NCBI GenBank assembly: GCA_037044905.1 | Contig: JBAOKB010000079.1 | Span: 35,175-99,174 of the forward strand | Source of the DNA: Hortaea werneckii | Taxonomy: Eukaryota; Ascomycota; Dothideomycetes; Mycosphaerellales; Teratosphaeriaceae | Reading direction: 5' to 3' | Length of the DNA stretch: 64,000 bases | Shown: positions 1 through 10,767 of the stretch, one piece after another | Layout: each line of letters begins with the position of its first letter | Numbering within the stretch: position 1 is the stretch's first letter | Made by a program: the position numbers and the translations under genes | The notes under the pieces: generated by a model | Database searches by the model: none | What the model saw: only the letters and a program-made list of their open reading frames with translations | What the model was told of the DNA's origin: nothing

Positions 1-611
1 GTAGATATGACGTGCGTCTAGGGTGTACTACTTCTCTTTTGTACTTGAGTCACTTGCTCTCCTTCCCGTGTCCTATTGATGCGACGATTCAGTGGTTTCG
101 TTTTCGTGAGCTCATACTCATTTAGAGACGATGATTTCGAACATGCAGCAAAAAGCGCTCTTACATACCTACGTGTTTGACCTTCGCGAAGCTCTATACC
201 TCGGAAGTCGCAACCACGTCGCAACAGCTACACGGCTCTGAGATCGGTCTGAAATCTCGGACAAAGTCGTGATTTCGAAACATCCACCCATGTTCGACGT
301 GGCGCCTGCTCCTCCCCGATGAAGCATGGTCTCTCCGGGCCGTAGCGCAATTGGCTGGGCGCCCTCGCGCCGCAACTCCGGACAATCTTGAACCTTTGTC
401 ATCTTTCGAGGTTGGTCTTGCGCAAAACCTCGAAACATCGTCTTTTCGTGTTGTTGCTTTCTGACATTGCCACGGGAGCATCGAGCTGCTGAGCAGGAGT
501 CGTGCTGATTCCACTGTCTGGTATCGAAAGCAGGGCTGCGGTTCGACACAATAAGCTTTCACACACTTGCTCGCGCGACCTAACATTCGACAGTTGCATG
601 GTCGCTCTGCA
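1..611. other. Left-edge intergenic region and leader of the Zn2Cys6 gene
   Basis: No gene is supported. Minus-strand open frames here lack recognisable domains and overlap the start of the regulator gene. The 3' part is the likely promoter and leader of the gene at 612. Confidence 0.5.
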
Positions 612-2522
612 ATGGATGCTCGCCCTGGAGCTTCTTTGATGGGCTTCGACCCGTCCACCCAGAGAACCATGGAGCCTTTGCAGTACTCGTCAGCCGGGCC
701 TTCGCATGCAGAAAGCGCATCTGGAAGTCCACCGCAAGGCCAGAAGCGTCAAAGAGCTAAGCAAGCTTGTGAACCTTGTCGCCTCCGGAAGCGCCGGTGC
801 GATGGAAATCATCCGTGTAACATGTGTACACAATTCGAGTATAAATGCTACTTTGAGAAGCATCCTCGCAAGCGCTCAAAAATCGTCGAGCAGAATGAGG
901 CGATCCACGATGGGGTGGTGGCGGGGAGGATCAGCCCACCTGATGGCTCGGCGTCGAAGAGTGGCGGGACCGTGTTCGCCAAACCAGAACCTACCGGGGA
1001 GGATAGGCCGGGGATGGAGGATGCGACAAAGTTGAGATCCATGGAGGCGAACTCTGGCATTGCGTTCACGAGATTGTTAGGGCTGAGGCTGGATCCAAGC
1101 TCAGGGCCGAAATTGTTTACCTTTGGATGGAATTTGGGGAGCAGCACTTACACAGTACCCAATTCGCCTCCGATAACGGATATCCTGGCTCAGGATCAAA
1201 TGCACCATTTAGCGAAATTGTACTGGACGAACGTGCATCCGCTGTACGGCTTTATTGACAGGACTTGGATGCAAGAGCAAATGAACCTTCGATGGGCCCG
1301 ACCAGATGCCTGCAAGGTGCCAGATCACATCATTGCTGGCATTACGGCGGTAGGCGCCATGTTCGCGAACGGTGCCTTCGACGCCGTTTTGCCACGGATC
1401 GTTGACGCGCAGAAGGAAGCGTTGGAGAGCACAAGCGCTATGCAGCCACCTACATTATTAGATGTTCAGTCCTGGGTCCTCCGAACGATACATCTTCGTA
1501 TGACGGACCATCCGCATGCGGTCTGGATCGCGTCATCCACCACTATGCATCTGGTAGAGTCCGTGGGCATACACCAGGAATCAAGTAGCTCTACCCTCCA
1601 CCCGCCGGCAAATGAACATATGTACGCTCCAGAATTAAGACGACGAACATTCTGGGTCGCGAGAATGCTGAACACCTGGGTCAGCTTTGAATACGGCCGG
1701 ACGCGAGTGGCGTTGCGAGGTATTACCAGCGAGCTCCCAGCTTTCGGAGACGACGATGACTTTACGAGGGAGTACATTGACCTTTACAGCTTATCTTGCT
1801 GTTTGGATCCCGAACGTACAAATCAAGTAGGGCAATGGGAAGACTTCCTCAAGCAATTGGAGGCGTACGATGTCAAGAACGACGTCATCCAACTATCAAA
1901 GGCGAATCTGACGCTCTGTGGGTATCGAAGACTCCGACTCGCGAACCCCATACTGTCCAGTGAAACCATTACCCGTATCATCAACGTCAGCTTGAAGGGT
2001 CTAGAGGCAGCTCGCAAGATGGCAGCGAAGGCTAGACCGTGGTGGCATGTTGCCAATGTGCCTTTCCAGGTCATCTGTATCTTTTTAGCTATGGATGTCC
2101 GGGAATCGTTGGCCAACATACACGTAGCTATGCGAGCCCTGGAGGAGGTAGTGCATCACTTCAACACCGTAGCACTCAAAGAAGCACTTAAGACTGCTCG
2201 GTTCCTCGTCCGGCTATCAAAGAAGCGGAAAGAAGAAGATTCTGGTGTGCTCAGTCAAAGCCTCATAAAGGACAACGCCGCAGAAGATCCTCAGCCGGAA
2301 AACCTCAAAATGGCGCAGCTGCCATCTAACGGGGTCGGCGGCCCTAGCAGTACAGTCCCGGCTATGGGCTCTGGAACGAACAATGAGACGCCCATGACGA
2401 ACTCGAGCGGTGAGGACTGGAATATGGATCAGATCCTGAATAATTCGGATTTCGACTGGAATTACTTCCTCACGGCCGATATGCCGGCGTTCAACTCGTT
2501 CGCGCCGGACGGGACAATGTGA
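612..2522 (+). CDS. Zn2Cys6 fungal transcription factor with fungal-trans (MHR) domain
   Basis: Predicted nuclear sequence-specific transcription regulator of 636 residues in one exon. Near residue 53 lies a GAL4-type zinc cluster with CX2CX6CX6CX2CX6C spacing (CEPCRLRKRRC, then CNMCTQFEYKC); its basic residues between the second and third Cys suit DNA binding. From about residue 190 a middle homology region (LAKLYWTNVHPLYGFID onward) resembles the fungal-specific transcription factor domain. The tail is Asn/Ser/Gly-rich and acidic, as in activation domains. The open frame extends upstream to 567, but that codon is TTG; the first in-frame ATG is at 612. The target genes and exact ortholog cannot be told from sequence. 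The neighbouring cellulase does not by itself imply regulation by this protein. Confidence 0.9.
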   Translation: MDARPGASLMGFDPSTQRTMEPLQYSSAGPSHAESASGSPPQGQKRQRAKQACEPCRLRKRRCDGNHPCNMCTQFEYKCYFEKHPRKRSKIVEQNEAIHDGVVAGRISPPDGSASKSGGTVFAKPEPTGEDRPGMEDATKLRSMEANSGIAFTRLLGLRLDPSSGPKLFTFGWNLGSSTYTVPNSPPITDILAQDQMHHLAKLYWTNVHPLYGFIDRTWMQEQMNLRWARPDACKVPDHIIAGITAVGAMFANGAFDAVLPRIVDAQKEALESTSAMQPPTLLDVQSWVLRTIHLRMTDHPHAVWIASSTTMHLVESVGIHQESSSSTLHPPANEHMYAPELRRRTFWVARMLNTWVSFEYGRTRVALRGITSELPAFGDDDDFTREYIDLYSLSCCLDPERTNQVGQWEDFLKQLEAYDVKNDVIQLSKANLTLCGYRRLRLANPILSSETITRIINVSLKGLEAARKMAAKARPWWHVANVPFQVICIFLAMDVRESLANIHVAMRALEEVVHHFNTVALKEALKTARFLVRLSKKRKEEDSGVLSQSLIKDNAAEDPQPENLKMAQLPSNGVGGPSSTVPAMGSGTNNETPMTNSSGEDWNMDQILNNSDFDWNYFLTADMPAFNSFAPDGTM

Positions 2523-2948
2523 ACTAAGTTCTCGTGATAGACTATCTGTATGATAGAATGTGTCTTCTTAGAGCGCCCATGCAGCGCTCAGGTGTGCTGA
2601 AATAATGGATTGCGCGGAGGGTCATGCTTATTTTATTGCAAGGGCGTTCAGTCTGGCCTCGCAAGGCTGCCTGGCTGATACGTCTTTTGTTGCTTGTGCG
2701 GTAGCGTTCATATCGTTTCCCCAATCTTTGAGACATCACAAACGAGGCATTAGCATGCGGCGTCCGAATATCGTTTGATGCGGTTTAACAACTTTGAGAG
2801 GGCGTAGACTCGCTATAATCTCTGGTCACCGGGATCAACGTTTCTCCGGCGCCAACGCTCTCCGCTCTGGGGATAGCTTTGGCTGTCTGCGAGCAGTAAT
2901 GTGCAAACCTGTGGTGCCCACACCAACTTTGCGCTGGGGTCGCGTAAG
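2523..2948. other. Intergenic, co-directional genes
   Basis: Terminator region of the Zn2Cys6 gene and promoter of the LCL3-like gene. No further gene or repeat is seen. Confidence 0.5.
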
Positions 2949-3926
2949 ATGCCATGGTCAGACTGGCTATGGGCGCGGTCGAAGCCTGGCAATGAGCTGC
3001 CCGATCCGTCTGGCCAGACTTCATCTGACCCCGCCAGCCCATTCGCCTTAGGCGCAGCCCACAATACTGGCACTTCGAATGGATCGGAGCAAGCGAAGGG
3101 TGGAGCAAATGACTTGCATAACGAAGGTCCCTTAGGCCTCAGCAGCAAGCATACAAGAGGCTCATGGGAAAGCAACCTGAACAGCACCGACTGGTCTCAC
3201 TACACTTCGCCGCAGACGATCGTTGCGTCAGTACTGACCACCGCTGCCACTCTGGCCCTCATCCGCCTTTACAAGACCTATCTCCGTCGTATTCCCAATG
3301 TCGACTACCTCAAGCCCGGCTTCTTCCGGCATCGCAGTCTATACGGGTACGTGACACGCGTTGGTGATGGTGACAACTTCCACTTGTACCATACGCCTGG
3401 CGGTAAGCTCGCGGGGTGGGGTCTGCTCCCCTCGAGGCGTGTGCAGGACATCAAGAAGTTCAAAGGCAAGACGCTCCCGGTTAGGATAGCTGGCGTGGAC
3501 GCCCCGGAGCGAGCACATTGGGGCAATCCAGAGCAGCCGTATGGGAATGAAGCTTTGGAATGGCTGAGGTCAACCTTACTGCATCGCTATGTACGCGTGT
3601 ACCCGTACAGTCGGGATCAGTACGGCCGCATGGTAGCTTCCGTGCACCTCAGGCGATGGCTCGTCTTCAGGTCAGACGTTGGATACGAGATGCTGAAGAA
3701 AGGCTGGGCTACTGTGTACGAAGCAAAGACTGGTAGCGAGTTCGGTGGCAAAGAAGAGCAGTATAGAGCAGCCGAGGCACGAGCGAAGCAAAAGAAAGTT
3801 GGGATGTGGCAGGAGCCTGGCATGTTGGGAAAGCTGTTGGGTAAGAGGGAGACCACGGAGAGCCCACGGGAGTACAAGACACGAACAGCCGCACACGACA
3901 AGATTGGGAGAGAGAAAGAAAAGTAG
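2949..3926 (+). CDS. LCL3: LCL3-like membrane-anchored SNase-fold endonuclease
   Basis: Probable Ca-dependent endonuclease of the fungal LCL3 family, about 325 residues in one exon. The N-terminal part is polar; near residues 88-106 a hydrophobic segment (TIVASVLTTAATLALIRLY) predicts one membrane span, which fits reported mitochondrial location in yeast. It is followed by a thermonuclease (SNase) domain: YVTRVGDGDNFHLYH, then VRIAGVDAPERAHWG, where the Arg, Asp and Glu match the active-site region, and YSRDQYGRMVASVHL. The C-terminus is basic and charged. The frame is open from 2901, but the family begins MPW, which places the start at the ATG at 2949. The biological substrate is unknown. 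Confidence 0.9.
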   Translation: MPWSDWLWARSKPGNELPDPSGQTSSDPASPFALGAAHNTGTSNGSEQAKGGANDLHNEGPLGLSSKHTRGSWESNLNSTDWSHYTSPQTIVASVLTTAATLALIRLYKTYLRRIPNVDYLKPGFFRHRSLYGYVTRVGDGDNFHLYHTPGGKLAGWGLLPSRRVQDIKKFKGKTLPVRIAGVDAPERAHWGNPEQPYGNEALEWLRSTLLHRYVRVYPYSRDQYGRMVASVHLRRWLVFRSDVGYEMLKKGWATVYEAKTGSEFGGKEEQYRAAEARAKQKKVGMWQEPGMLGKLLGKRETTESPREYKTRTAAHDKIGREKEK

Positions 3927-4618
3927 GTTTGGAGCGCTGCACAGATCTGCAGCAGCTAATTCGATATTCTGAGTGATGCCTTGCAAAGGGAGGAGAACCG
4001 TTCGAGGACTGATGATCCTGGGCCACCCCTCAGCAAAGCCTGGTGACAGCTTCAGAGGCGATCTATCGACAGACCACTCTGCGTCATGATTGCACACATT
4101 GAACCGGTAACCAGGGCCGCGTTGCCAATATCCAGTTTGGGGTGTTGGCCTGAGTGACCATGTCTGAGCCACTCTGAGCAAGCTTCGGCTGCACGTGCCT
4201 ATATTGGGCGTGCCTCATCCAGCCAGACGGACAAGTGCTTCACGGCTGGCTTGTTCTTTGAATGCATAAATCGCCCTCGATTGCAAACATTGGATAGGCT
4301 TGAAACCATACGCTGTGTGAGGGTGACAAACCAGCCAGGATGCGCAAGAACATGCCCCGCCCGGAACTTCAACTTTGACTGAAAGTCAATTGTCTTTGTG
4401 TCCACTAGTGCCATGACCGGCTACGTGGATGCATCGCAATAGCCTTGCGTCCCTATCAGAGGCTAGAACGCGCTCCAGGTCACATAGTGACAGCTATAAG
4501 CCGGCAGGAAAGCAATTTAACGAGCATCAGATAGCTCCAAGTTGGTCTGCTTCCCCTGCAATTTGGATAGGCAGGTACATGCAAGCGGAGAACGCTGTCA
4601 ATATCACGATATGTGCTC

Positions 4619-4646
4619 GGCTAAACGTGACCATGAGCTGGCTAAA
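4619..4646 (+). promoter_or_regulatory. Pair of XlnR/XYR1-type GGCTAAA boxes
   Basis: GGCTAAA occurs at 4619-4625 and again at 4640-4646 in the same orientation, 21 bp apart, about two helical turns. GGCTAA is the known core bound by the fungal (hemi)cellulase activators XlnR/XYR1. The pair lies about 540 bp before the start of the cellulase. Function is inferred. Confidence 0.45.
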
Positions 4647-5021
4647 CAGGTAGAACCATCTGACAATTGAAAAATTAAATGAGTCGATCGCTTCGAGACG
4701 ACTTGCCCAATCATGCTGCAGCCACGTCTACGCTGGGCCGAGACCATGCGCTTTTGGCGTCTGGCTTGGCGGTTCTCGCGAGAGCTTAGCCGCGACCCTC
4801 CCTTGTGATATCGCTTTGCTGGTAGCTTTGACGTGCAGCGTCACGCTGTCGCACACGTTTGTGGTCACGATTCAATGCTCCCGGGTCAAGATTGACGACG
4901 GTCGCGAAGGATGTCTTTGAGTCTGGACAGCCATTGACGCACGCTGAAACTCTTTAGGCGAGCTTTTCTTTGATCTAACAGCGTGGTTGTTCGAGCTCTC
5001 ATTGCCTGAAGTCATGGATAT

Positions 5022-5032
5022 GATATATATAT
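5022..5032 (+). promoter_or_regulatory. TATA-like box of the cellulase gene
   Basis: An alternating AT run lies about 150 bp before the ATG at 5183, a normal position for a fungal TATA element with a roughly 100-nt leader. Confidence 0.35.
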
Positions 5033-5182
5033 TGATGCAGTGCGTCTCCTTTGCAACGTATCCGATTTGGTTAAGAAAGTATTCCTCAACAGAGCGGCGA
5101 TAGCAGGTTGATTTGCTCCGCCCTCGAAAGCTTTCGATTGTATCCGAACCTCTTTGCAAGAATTGCTGCCGGCTTTCAAGTC

Positions 5183-6064
5183 ATGTTGGCAAAGAACACC
5201 CTCCTCGCGCTTCTCTCTGCCGTCGGTTCGCTTGCTCAAAATGCCGCCTACTCGCAATGTGGCGGGCAAGGGTGGACCGGCTCTAAGACCTGTGTGAGCG
5301 GTTATACTTGTCAAGCTCAGAACCAATACTATTCCCAATGCCTTCCCTCTGGCCAAGGTGAGCGTCCAATTGTCGTGCAGACAGCCTCGTCAGCTTACAG
5401 TATAGTAGGTGTCACTACAAAGAAGACGACCGCCGCCAGCCCAACCTCGACCCAAGGCAGCTCGAACGGCGGCGGCGGCGGCGTGAGCTACAAGGCGTCC
5501 TTCACCCAATACGGTGCAGGAGACACTTTCGGCAGCCCAAATTGCAACACCAATACTGCGGCCTGCTTCTTCTACACCCAACCAGGCTTCTCAGCAGCCG
5601 TGTCGCAGAACTTGTACGGGGCTGGGCCGGTACGTTAGCAAGACGACCATCACAGCGGGGCGAGATCTGTAGCTGATCGTATGACACCTAGGGCGATGGC
5701 AAGGGCCCAGCATGCGGCACCTGCTGGAGACTTACCATCCAAACCGACAGTTCGGGCAGACGTCTCAGCAACGCGGGCAATAGCATCGTAGTCAAGGTCA
5801 ACAATCTTTGCCCTGCGCAGGGTAACCCGCTGTGCTCACAGAACGGCCTCAGCGGCACTAACCAGTATGGCGCTAATGTCAATTTTGATACTTGCATTGA
5901 TGTGAGTACAGTGGCGTGTAGGGATGCATCTTCCGATCAACTGCTGACAGAATTGGTAGTCTGGTGCTTCTGCAGCACTTTTCCAGAACTCGGGCGTAGG
6001 TCTCGGTCTTGGGACAGCTACGCAGGTGGATTGTTCGCAGTGGTCTGGGACAGTGCGTTCCTGA
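5183..6064 (+). CDS. Secreted CBM1 plus GH45-like (double-psi beta-barrel) endoglucanase
   Basis: Predicted extracellular beta-1,4-glucanase or cellulose-active barrel protein of 237 residues. A signal peptide (MLAKNTLLALLSAVGSLAQ) is followed at once by a CBM1 cellulose-binding module (YSQCGGQGWTG...YYSQCLP), a short Thr/Ser/Gly linker, and a barrel domain resembling GH45 subfamily C: GDGKGPACGTCWRLT, VVKVNNLCPAQGN, GTNQYGANVNFDTCID and VDCSQWSG. The Asp in FDTCID sits where the general acid is expected. Four exons fit by frame and splice signals: 5183-5357, 5406-5629, 5692-5901 and 5960-6064. The first acceptor is uncertain by 3 nt (48- or 51-nt intron); the other introns are phase 0. The CBM1 is N-terminal. 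Expansin-like activity is an alternative to hydrolysis. Confidence 0.88.
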
Positions 6065-6233
6065 TCGCATGCCGACCCGAGAAGAAAGTCTATTTGGCAT
6101 ATATAAACAATCTTGGTACATGTATGGAGGTCAACCGTTGCTCGATTCAGTCATGAGGATGGCTGAGAAACCTGTCTGGTATTATTGATACGTCCTCCAT
6201 CATATCAAACCCAGCTTATTTTCAAGACGTCCA

Positions 6234-7403
6234 TTATGACTTATTAGCAGCGCCAGTATCAAAGTCACGAAGGAACCGCCACCGACCCTGCTCCTTCCAG
6301 CCCTTTGCCTTCCATCCATTAGCAGACTTAGGGTAGAAATCCACAACGTCGAATAAACTCCCATCATGCGCAATCATCGCGAAGACATTCTCCTGCGCAT
6401 CGTACTCCTCCCATTTATCTCTGCTTTCAATTACCAGCTTCGCGTCGTCGTGGAAATGTCCAACGGGATCCATGAAGGGCTCCGTGGCGCTCTTGCGGGG
6501 ATGAAGAGCCTCGAAGAGTTCTCCGGGGCAGACAGGCGGGTTCGTAGAATACGGTTTCTCTAAGGGATTCGGCTGGATGTTGTCCGGGAGCGGCAACCAT
6601 TTCGTCGGACGGAACTCACCACCGTGATGCGCGATATCGCCGCCTAGGATCATGAACTCCGGCGGGTCGGCCGAGGTGCGCGCGAGTCCGCACATGTGTC
6701 CTGTGGCGTGCCCGGGGCTGTCGAGCAAGTAGAAGCTCCCATCGCCGTAGAGGTCGAGGGCGCGGAAAGGTCCCACGTTCAGCCCTCTGCTTTCGCCGTC
6801 GAAGTCGATCTCCCGCAGGTGACGGCCTTGCCAGGCACTCTCCGAGACGGGGGCTTCGGGGTTGGTAGGGTAGCCCTGAGGGAATTTGGCCTTGAAGCCG
6901 GGACCGACGATGAGGTCTGTCGAGCTGGGGAAGGTTGAGGGATCCCCTGTGTGATCCTGTTACGATACGGATTAGCCATTTAGGATTTCATGTTTTGTGA
7001 GAAATGAACGTACGAAGTGATAATGGCTCCAAACGATGCCACCAATCTTGTTCAAATCCTCCCCGTTCTCCTTGAGAATGGTGGCAACGTCTTTGTCCAC
7101 TTTGATAGTGAAGCCACCATCTTTTGCGCTTTGGATCAGTCCCGCTGGTGCATTCTCCCAATCCTTACGAACTCCGAGGTCGAAGACAAGCTGATCGTAC
7201 TTGCTAGGAGCTTCGGGGTTCTTATGTTTGATCAAAAAGCTATAGCAGGGCGCTTGAACGTAGTCATAGCCTGGGACCTGAGGCGACATGAATGCCGAGG
7301 TCGGGATGTGACCGACATGGCTGGTCGTGTCGATGATGGAGACGTCAACTGTGTGCTGTGATGATGGGATATTGAGCTGAGGCGCTGGTTCTGCGGAAGG
7401 CAT
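6234..7403 (-). CDS. Metallo-beta-lactamase-fold hydrolase
   Basis: Predicted zinc hydrolase of 370 residues. Exon 1 (7014-7403) ends in SHYHF and exon 2 (6234-6956) begins DHTGDP, so splicing the 57-nt GT-AG intron (6957-7013) creates the HxHxDH metal-binding motif. Further ligands are visible in LLDSPGHATGH and in GGDIAHHGG. No signal peptide is seen, so the protein is probably cytosolic. The family includes lactonases and fungal homologues encoded in secondary-metabolite clusters, but there is no such cluster here, so the substrate is unknown. The start at 7403 is the only good Met before the domain. Confidence 0.9.
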
Positions 7404-7873
7404 TTTGTCGGAGTGTTGTGATTAATCATGCGATACCATCGAAGCACCTTGATGGTCACCGAACTATTGTATATCTCCTGCGACCTTGGAACTTCGCGAA
7501 ATCTTACTAATGCAATGGCTTACTGTAGCAGATGTATAGTGGCATCATGCTCGCACATGAAGTTCGCGTTGCCGAAAGCAATAAAAATGACGCAAGAGTG
7601 GATCCTCACAATGCACGCTTTAGTAGCTCACATCATCATTTTCCAAATGTGAGTGGCATCTCGAGGTCCACGAGAATATCGACGCAGCCAGAGAAAGGGA
7701 CCTCCAATTTCGATGATAGTCTGGAAGCTCTATGCGACATGCCAACGTCGAACGACTGAAATGCACTATTTTTTGGACAAAAAAGACACGCTTCAGAACA
7801 GTCCTGCTGCAACATTACCTGTCGTTCATTTGAAGCAATACTATACAAAACTAAGAAAACATCGTTGTCCAGA
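7404..7873. other. Intergenic
   Basis: Promoter side of the metallo-beta-lactamase gene and 3' side of the secreted-protein gene. Overlapping short frames have no domain support. Confidence 0.45.
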
Positions 7874-9200
7874 TCATGCGAGATTCCCACCTCTGCTAGC
7901 ACATGACTCCGAAGCCCCAGCCGGCGTCGAGGTCATTGTATTCGTTACGCTGCAGCATGGATAGTCAGCATCATTCGGTATCGCACTATCAATAAGCAGG
8001 GAGAACTTACGTGCTAGACCTTGTCCGGGTTACTGTCGTCGTAGCGAAAACTCGCTGAATCGTCACGGTACGTGTAGAGGCGGAAGCAGTTGCGGTGCGT
8101 CCTCCACTGCCTTGGCCATCGACCGAGGCAATGCCCGAAGTAATCGTACTCGTCGAGGAAACGGTTTCGGTGACCGTCTGTGTCTGTGTCGAACCCGTCT
8201 TCTCTACAGTGGAAGTCGCCACGTCTGAGGCTGTCACAGTGGTGGTTGCCTGGTCAGGAGCACGCTTCCTCAACCCACGAGCCAAACGCTCATGCCGTTC
8301 GCGTACGAAGGCCCGTTTGAGCTCCTCATCCGGCGACAGACCTTCGAGGATGGCTCTCTTGAACTGCAGCGAGGCTGGCCAGACCTCGTCTCGCTTGCCC
8401 AATGAGAAGAGGCCGATCAGGCCCTGTGTGATGTAGTTCGAGACAGTACCGACATCCTGGATAATGTCTCGGGCAACGTCATCCAGCTCGCCGAGAATCG
8501 TGGGCACGATCGAGGCCACGTTGTCCCGTACACGAGTTGGGCCCCCTTGAAGAGAGCACGAAGCCTCAACGGTTTTAGACACTGTCGAGACCTGCACGGT
8601 CTGCACTCGCTGGGTCAAGGTAACTAGGCCGCGGGTGGATGTGATTGTCGATGCCTTGGGCGTGATGGTCGTCCCTGGGGCTACATTCGCTGTCTGAGTG
8701 GACGAAGGTACGGTTGTGCTTTCGATTTCTGTAGATGTCACTGTTTGATTCACCACAGGCGTGAAGGTGTTTGTAATCGTAACAGCATCGCTGACGGTGA
8801 CCGTTTGCTGCGGTCCAACACTTAAGTGGAAGTCTCTCTCCTTCGCGATTGGGTCGCCGTCACCGTTGTTGCTGATGACTATGAGCGACCAGTCTCCAGT
8901 GTACAGCTCGCTCTTCGGCCATTGTGTGCAGTTGACGAGCTGAGGTGTGTTGTCTGGCAGCAATGGCGTGTCTGAGCACTGAGTCTGGTCTCCGTTCGGA
9001 TCGACAAATATGTTGTTCGATGTGTCGTCCTGACAACCGTCGAACTCTTGTGACGCTGTGAAAAATTCCGAAGAATCGCTGTTCTGGAAGTAGCTCCCGC
9101 CGTTGGTGAAATCAATGCCGTATGAATCGCATTGTTGTGCATTAGAAACATAGGGTAGCAAAAGCGCCAGCGCCACGCTTGGCAAAAGAAACGAAGACAT
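7874..9200 (-). CDS. Secreted Thr/Ser-rich protein of unknown function
   Basis: Not assigned to a known family. The protein starts with a signal peptide (MSSFLLPSVALALLLPYVSNA), followed by a Cys-containing N-terminal domain (CDSYGIDF, GCQDDTSNNIFVDPNGDQTQC, VNCTQW) and long Thr/Ser/Val-rich stretches expected to be O-glycosylated. A more ordered middle (RVRDNVASIVPTILGELDD) is followed by KR and KKR-type sites that could be Kex2-processed (SLGKRDE, GLRKRAPD). The frame runs to a stop at 8007, but a GTAAGT donor at 8010 and an acceptor after a CTGAC branch site define a 61-nt intron (7950-8010). Splicing gives exons 8011-9200 and 7874-7949 and 421 residues. Extracellular matrix or cell-wall association is inferred. 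Confidence 0.75.
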
Positions 9201-10229
9201 ATTACGAGAGCGAATGACTGGTAATGGACAAGTAAGAAGATGAAAGTAGGAAGATCAATGTCGAAATAGGTCAGCTATGTACTGAGGACTGTGAACTCCC
9301 CGGGTACATGGGTGTTCATATCTCACGGAGAACATGATACCCCAGAGCGAGCCAGTGCCGCTCCAGAGGCAGTGCGCGATCTAAAAACATCGATGAAACT
9401 GGGAGTTCGACCACTGTGGGTGAGAAAAGAAAAGAGGGTCCAGCCTACCGAGATCTGTAACCTTGGATCGAAGCCTATACTTTGAGATGGCAACACGGGT
9501 GACCCATTGACTTTGCCACCTGTTCAATGCCGAACAAGACACTGTCGAGGGTGGGTTCGTAAGGACTATGCTTGGAAAAGAGGGAGGTACCCGATAGCGA
9601 AGTTGCGATAGCAGGTATGCACCAGCCGTCTGCTTGAGGAGACGGGAAGAATGGGTTCGTGGTGCCTCCAGAACCCGGCCGAGCTAACCGGGGGACGCCT
9701 AAAATATCAGCCAAACCTCTAAAAATGTCCTCGGCTCCGTTGGGAAGGAACCATCAAGACGGAAGCATGAGGCAGCTACCGCAACGATGAGAGCGACGGG
9801 CGTGTCTAGATAGCGGGATGGAGACACGACTTGCGACAACCGTTAAGCTCCCTTACTCGAGTCCAAACCCCAAACACTAGCGTTATGTATTCGAGGTCGC
9901 AAAATCAGGAGCGATCTCTTCATGGCGGACTTGGTCGTGAGCCGTCGTAGCCGATTCGCAACCGGAGTATAGGGACGCTCAGTTGAACTTCATGGCGACC
10001 ATGGGCAAAAGGTGAGCGAGGCGGTACAGGAGGGATAGAAGATGTAGAGAGTCGCGAGGATAATAATAATCCCCTGGAGCGGAGGTAGGAGGTAGCATAG
10101 CGCGGGCCTGCGGCCCGAAGCGTGATCTGCGAGGGGATAGAGGGTTGAGAGTATGGAGGGGCTCAGGCAAGTTACCTACAGTGACTGGTGGAAAGTTTTC
10201 GTACCGAGGTCTTAGCAAGCTTTAGCTTT
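9201..10229. other. Intergenic, left border of the transposon island
   Basis: No gene is supported over 1 kb. Small frames on both strands lack domain signal. Composition becomes TA-rich with few CA/TG dinucleotides towards the right end, where the transposon island begins. Confidence 0.45.
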
Positions 10230-10665
10230 ATGAGTGTTGATCTTTAAGAGGTTACTATTTAGTTATTTTTAAAGCTTTTGTTGCAGCAATCGAAGTAGTA
10301 GATAGCGCGTCGATTAAGCTTTAATTTAGTATATTAGATCTATCTAGTACTTTGTATACTATCTACTAGCGTCGATTATAGCTTAAAGCCGTAATCTTAT
10401 ACTCTTATAGCACCCCTTTACTACAGAGTCCTTTATTAAAGCCTACGCTTAAGGTAGCGCCTCTTTAAGAGCCTAGCGTTATTGTTTAGGCCTACGAAGG
10501 TCTTTAAGGTATAGTACTACTTTATAGAGAGCCTCTTTAAGTCGAGGCTATACGTACTCTATAGGGTTAAGGTTAGGGCTATAGGGTAGCTAGTTAATTA
10601 ATAGGTTAATGCCCTATAAATAGATCTAGTTAACCGTACGACGTACTATATAGATAGGTACGTTA
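10230..10665 (-). pseudogene. RIP-ruined Tc1/mariner transposase, C-terminal part
   Basis: The minus strand contains LPYSPNLNPIEYV, the hallmark PxSPDLNPIE block carrying the third acidic residue of the DDE transposase site, preceded by DNVPIY (second Asp; its first bases lie across the solo-LTR junction) and followed by RLKEALYK. Trp codons are replaced by TAG, as RIP does. This is the C-terminal part of the same gene whose N-terminal part lies at 31836-32200 and whose middle lies, inverted, at 17566-17974. The left element end and terminal inverted repeat could not be found, so the left limit is approximate. Confidence 0.8.
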
Positions 10666-10767
10666 TATTGCGACCCTACGAAGTAGTATTACGGCTTTAA
10701 AGCTCTTTAGAACAAATATATTAAGACAACTAGGTTATAGGTTAACTAATTATAACAAGGCTATTAG
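10666..10767 (-). repeat. Solo Gypsy LTR, 3' piece (split by element A)
   Basis: Read on the minus strand this is the R-U5 end of a Gypsy LTR, heavily C-to-T mutated, ending next to the host flank TAACG (10661-10665). Element A interrupts it at ATTAG (10763-10767). The missing 5' parts lie at 24808-25038 and 17975-18056. Confidence 0.85.

Larger units (their letters stand above)
3927..5182. other. Long intergenic region upstream of the cellulase
   Basis: No coding gene is supported over 1.25 kb. It holds the cellulase promoter, including two GGCTAAA boxes near 4619 and 4640 and an AT-rich TATA-like stretch near 5022-5032, each listed separately. Confidence 0.5.

Noticed and set aside
169..670. 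Minus-strand frames overlapping the leader of the Zn2Cys6 gene
   Set aside because: Antisense to a well-supported gene, no recognisable motif.
3927..5182. Short frames at 4199-4653 and 4872-5356 as genes
   Set aside because: No domain, poor context, and the last overlaps the cellulase start on the opposite strand.
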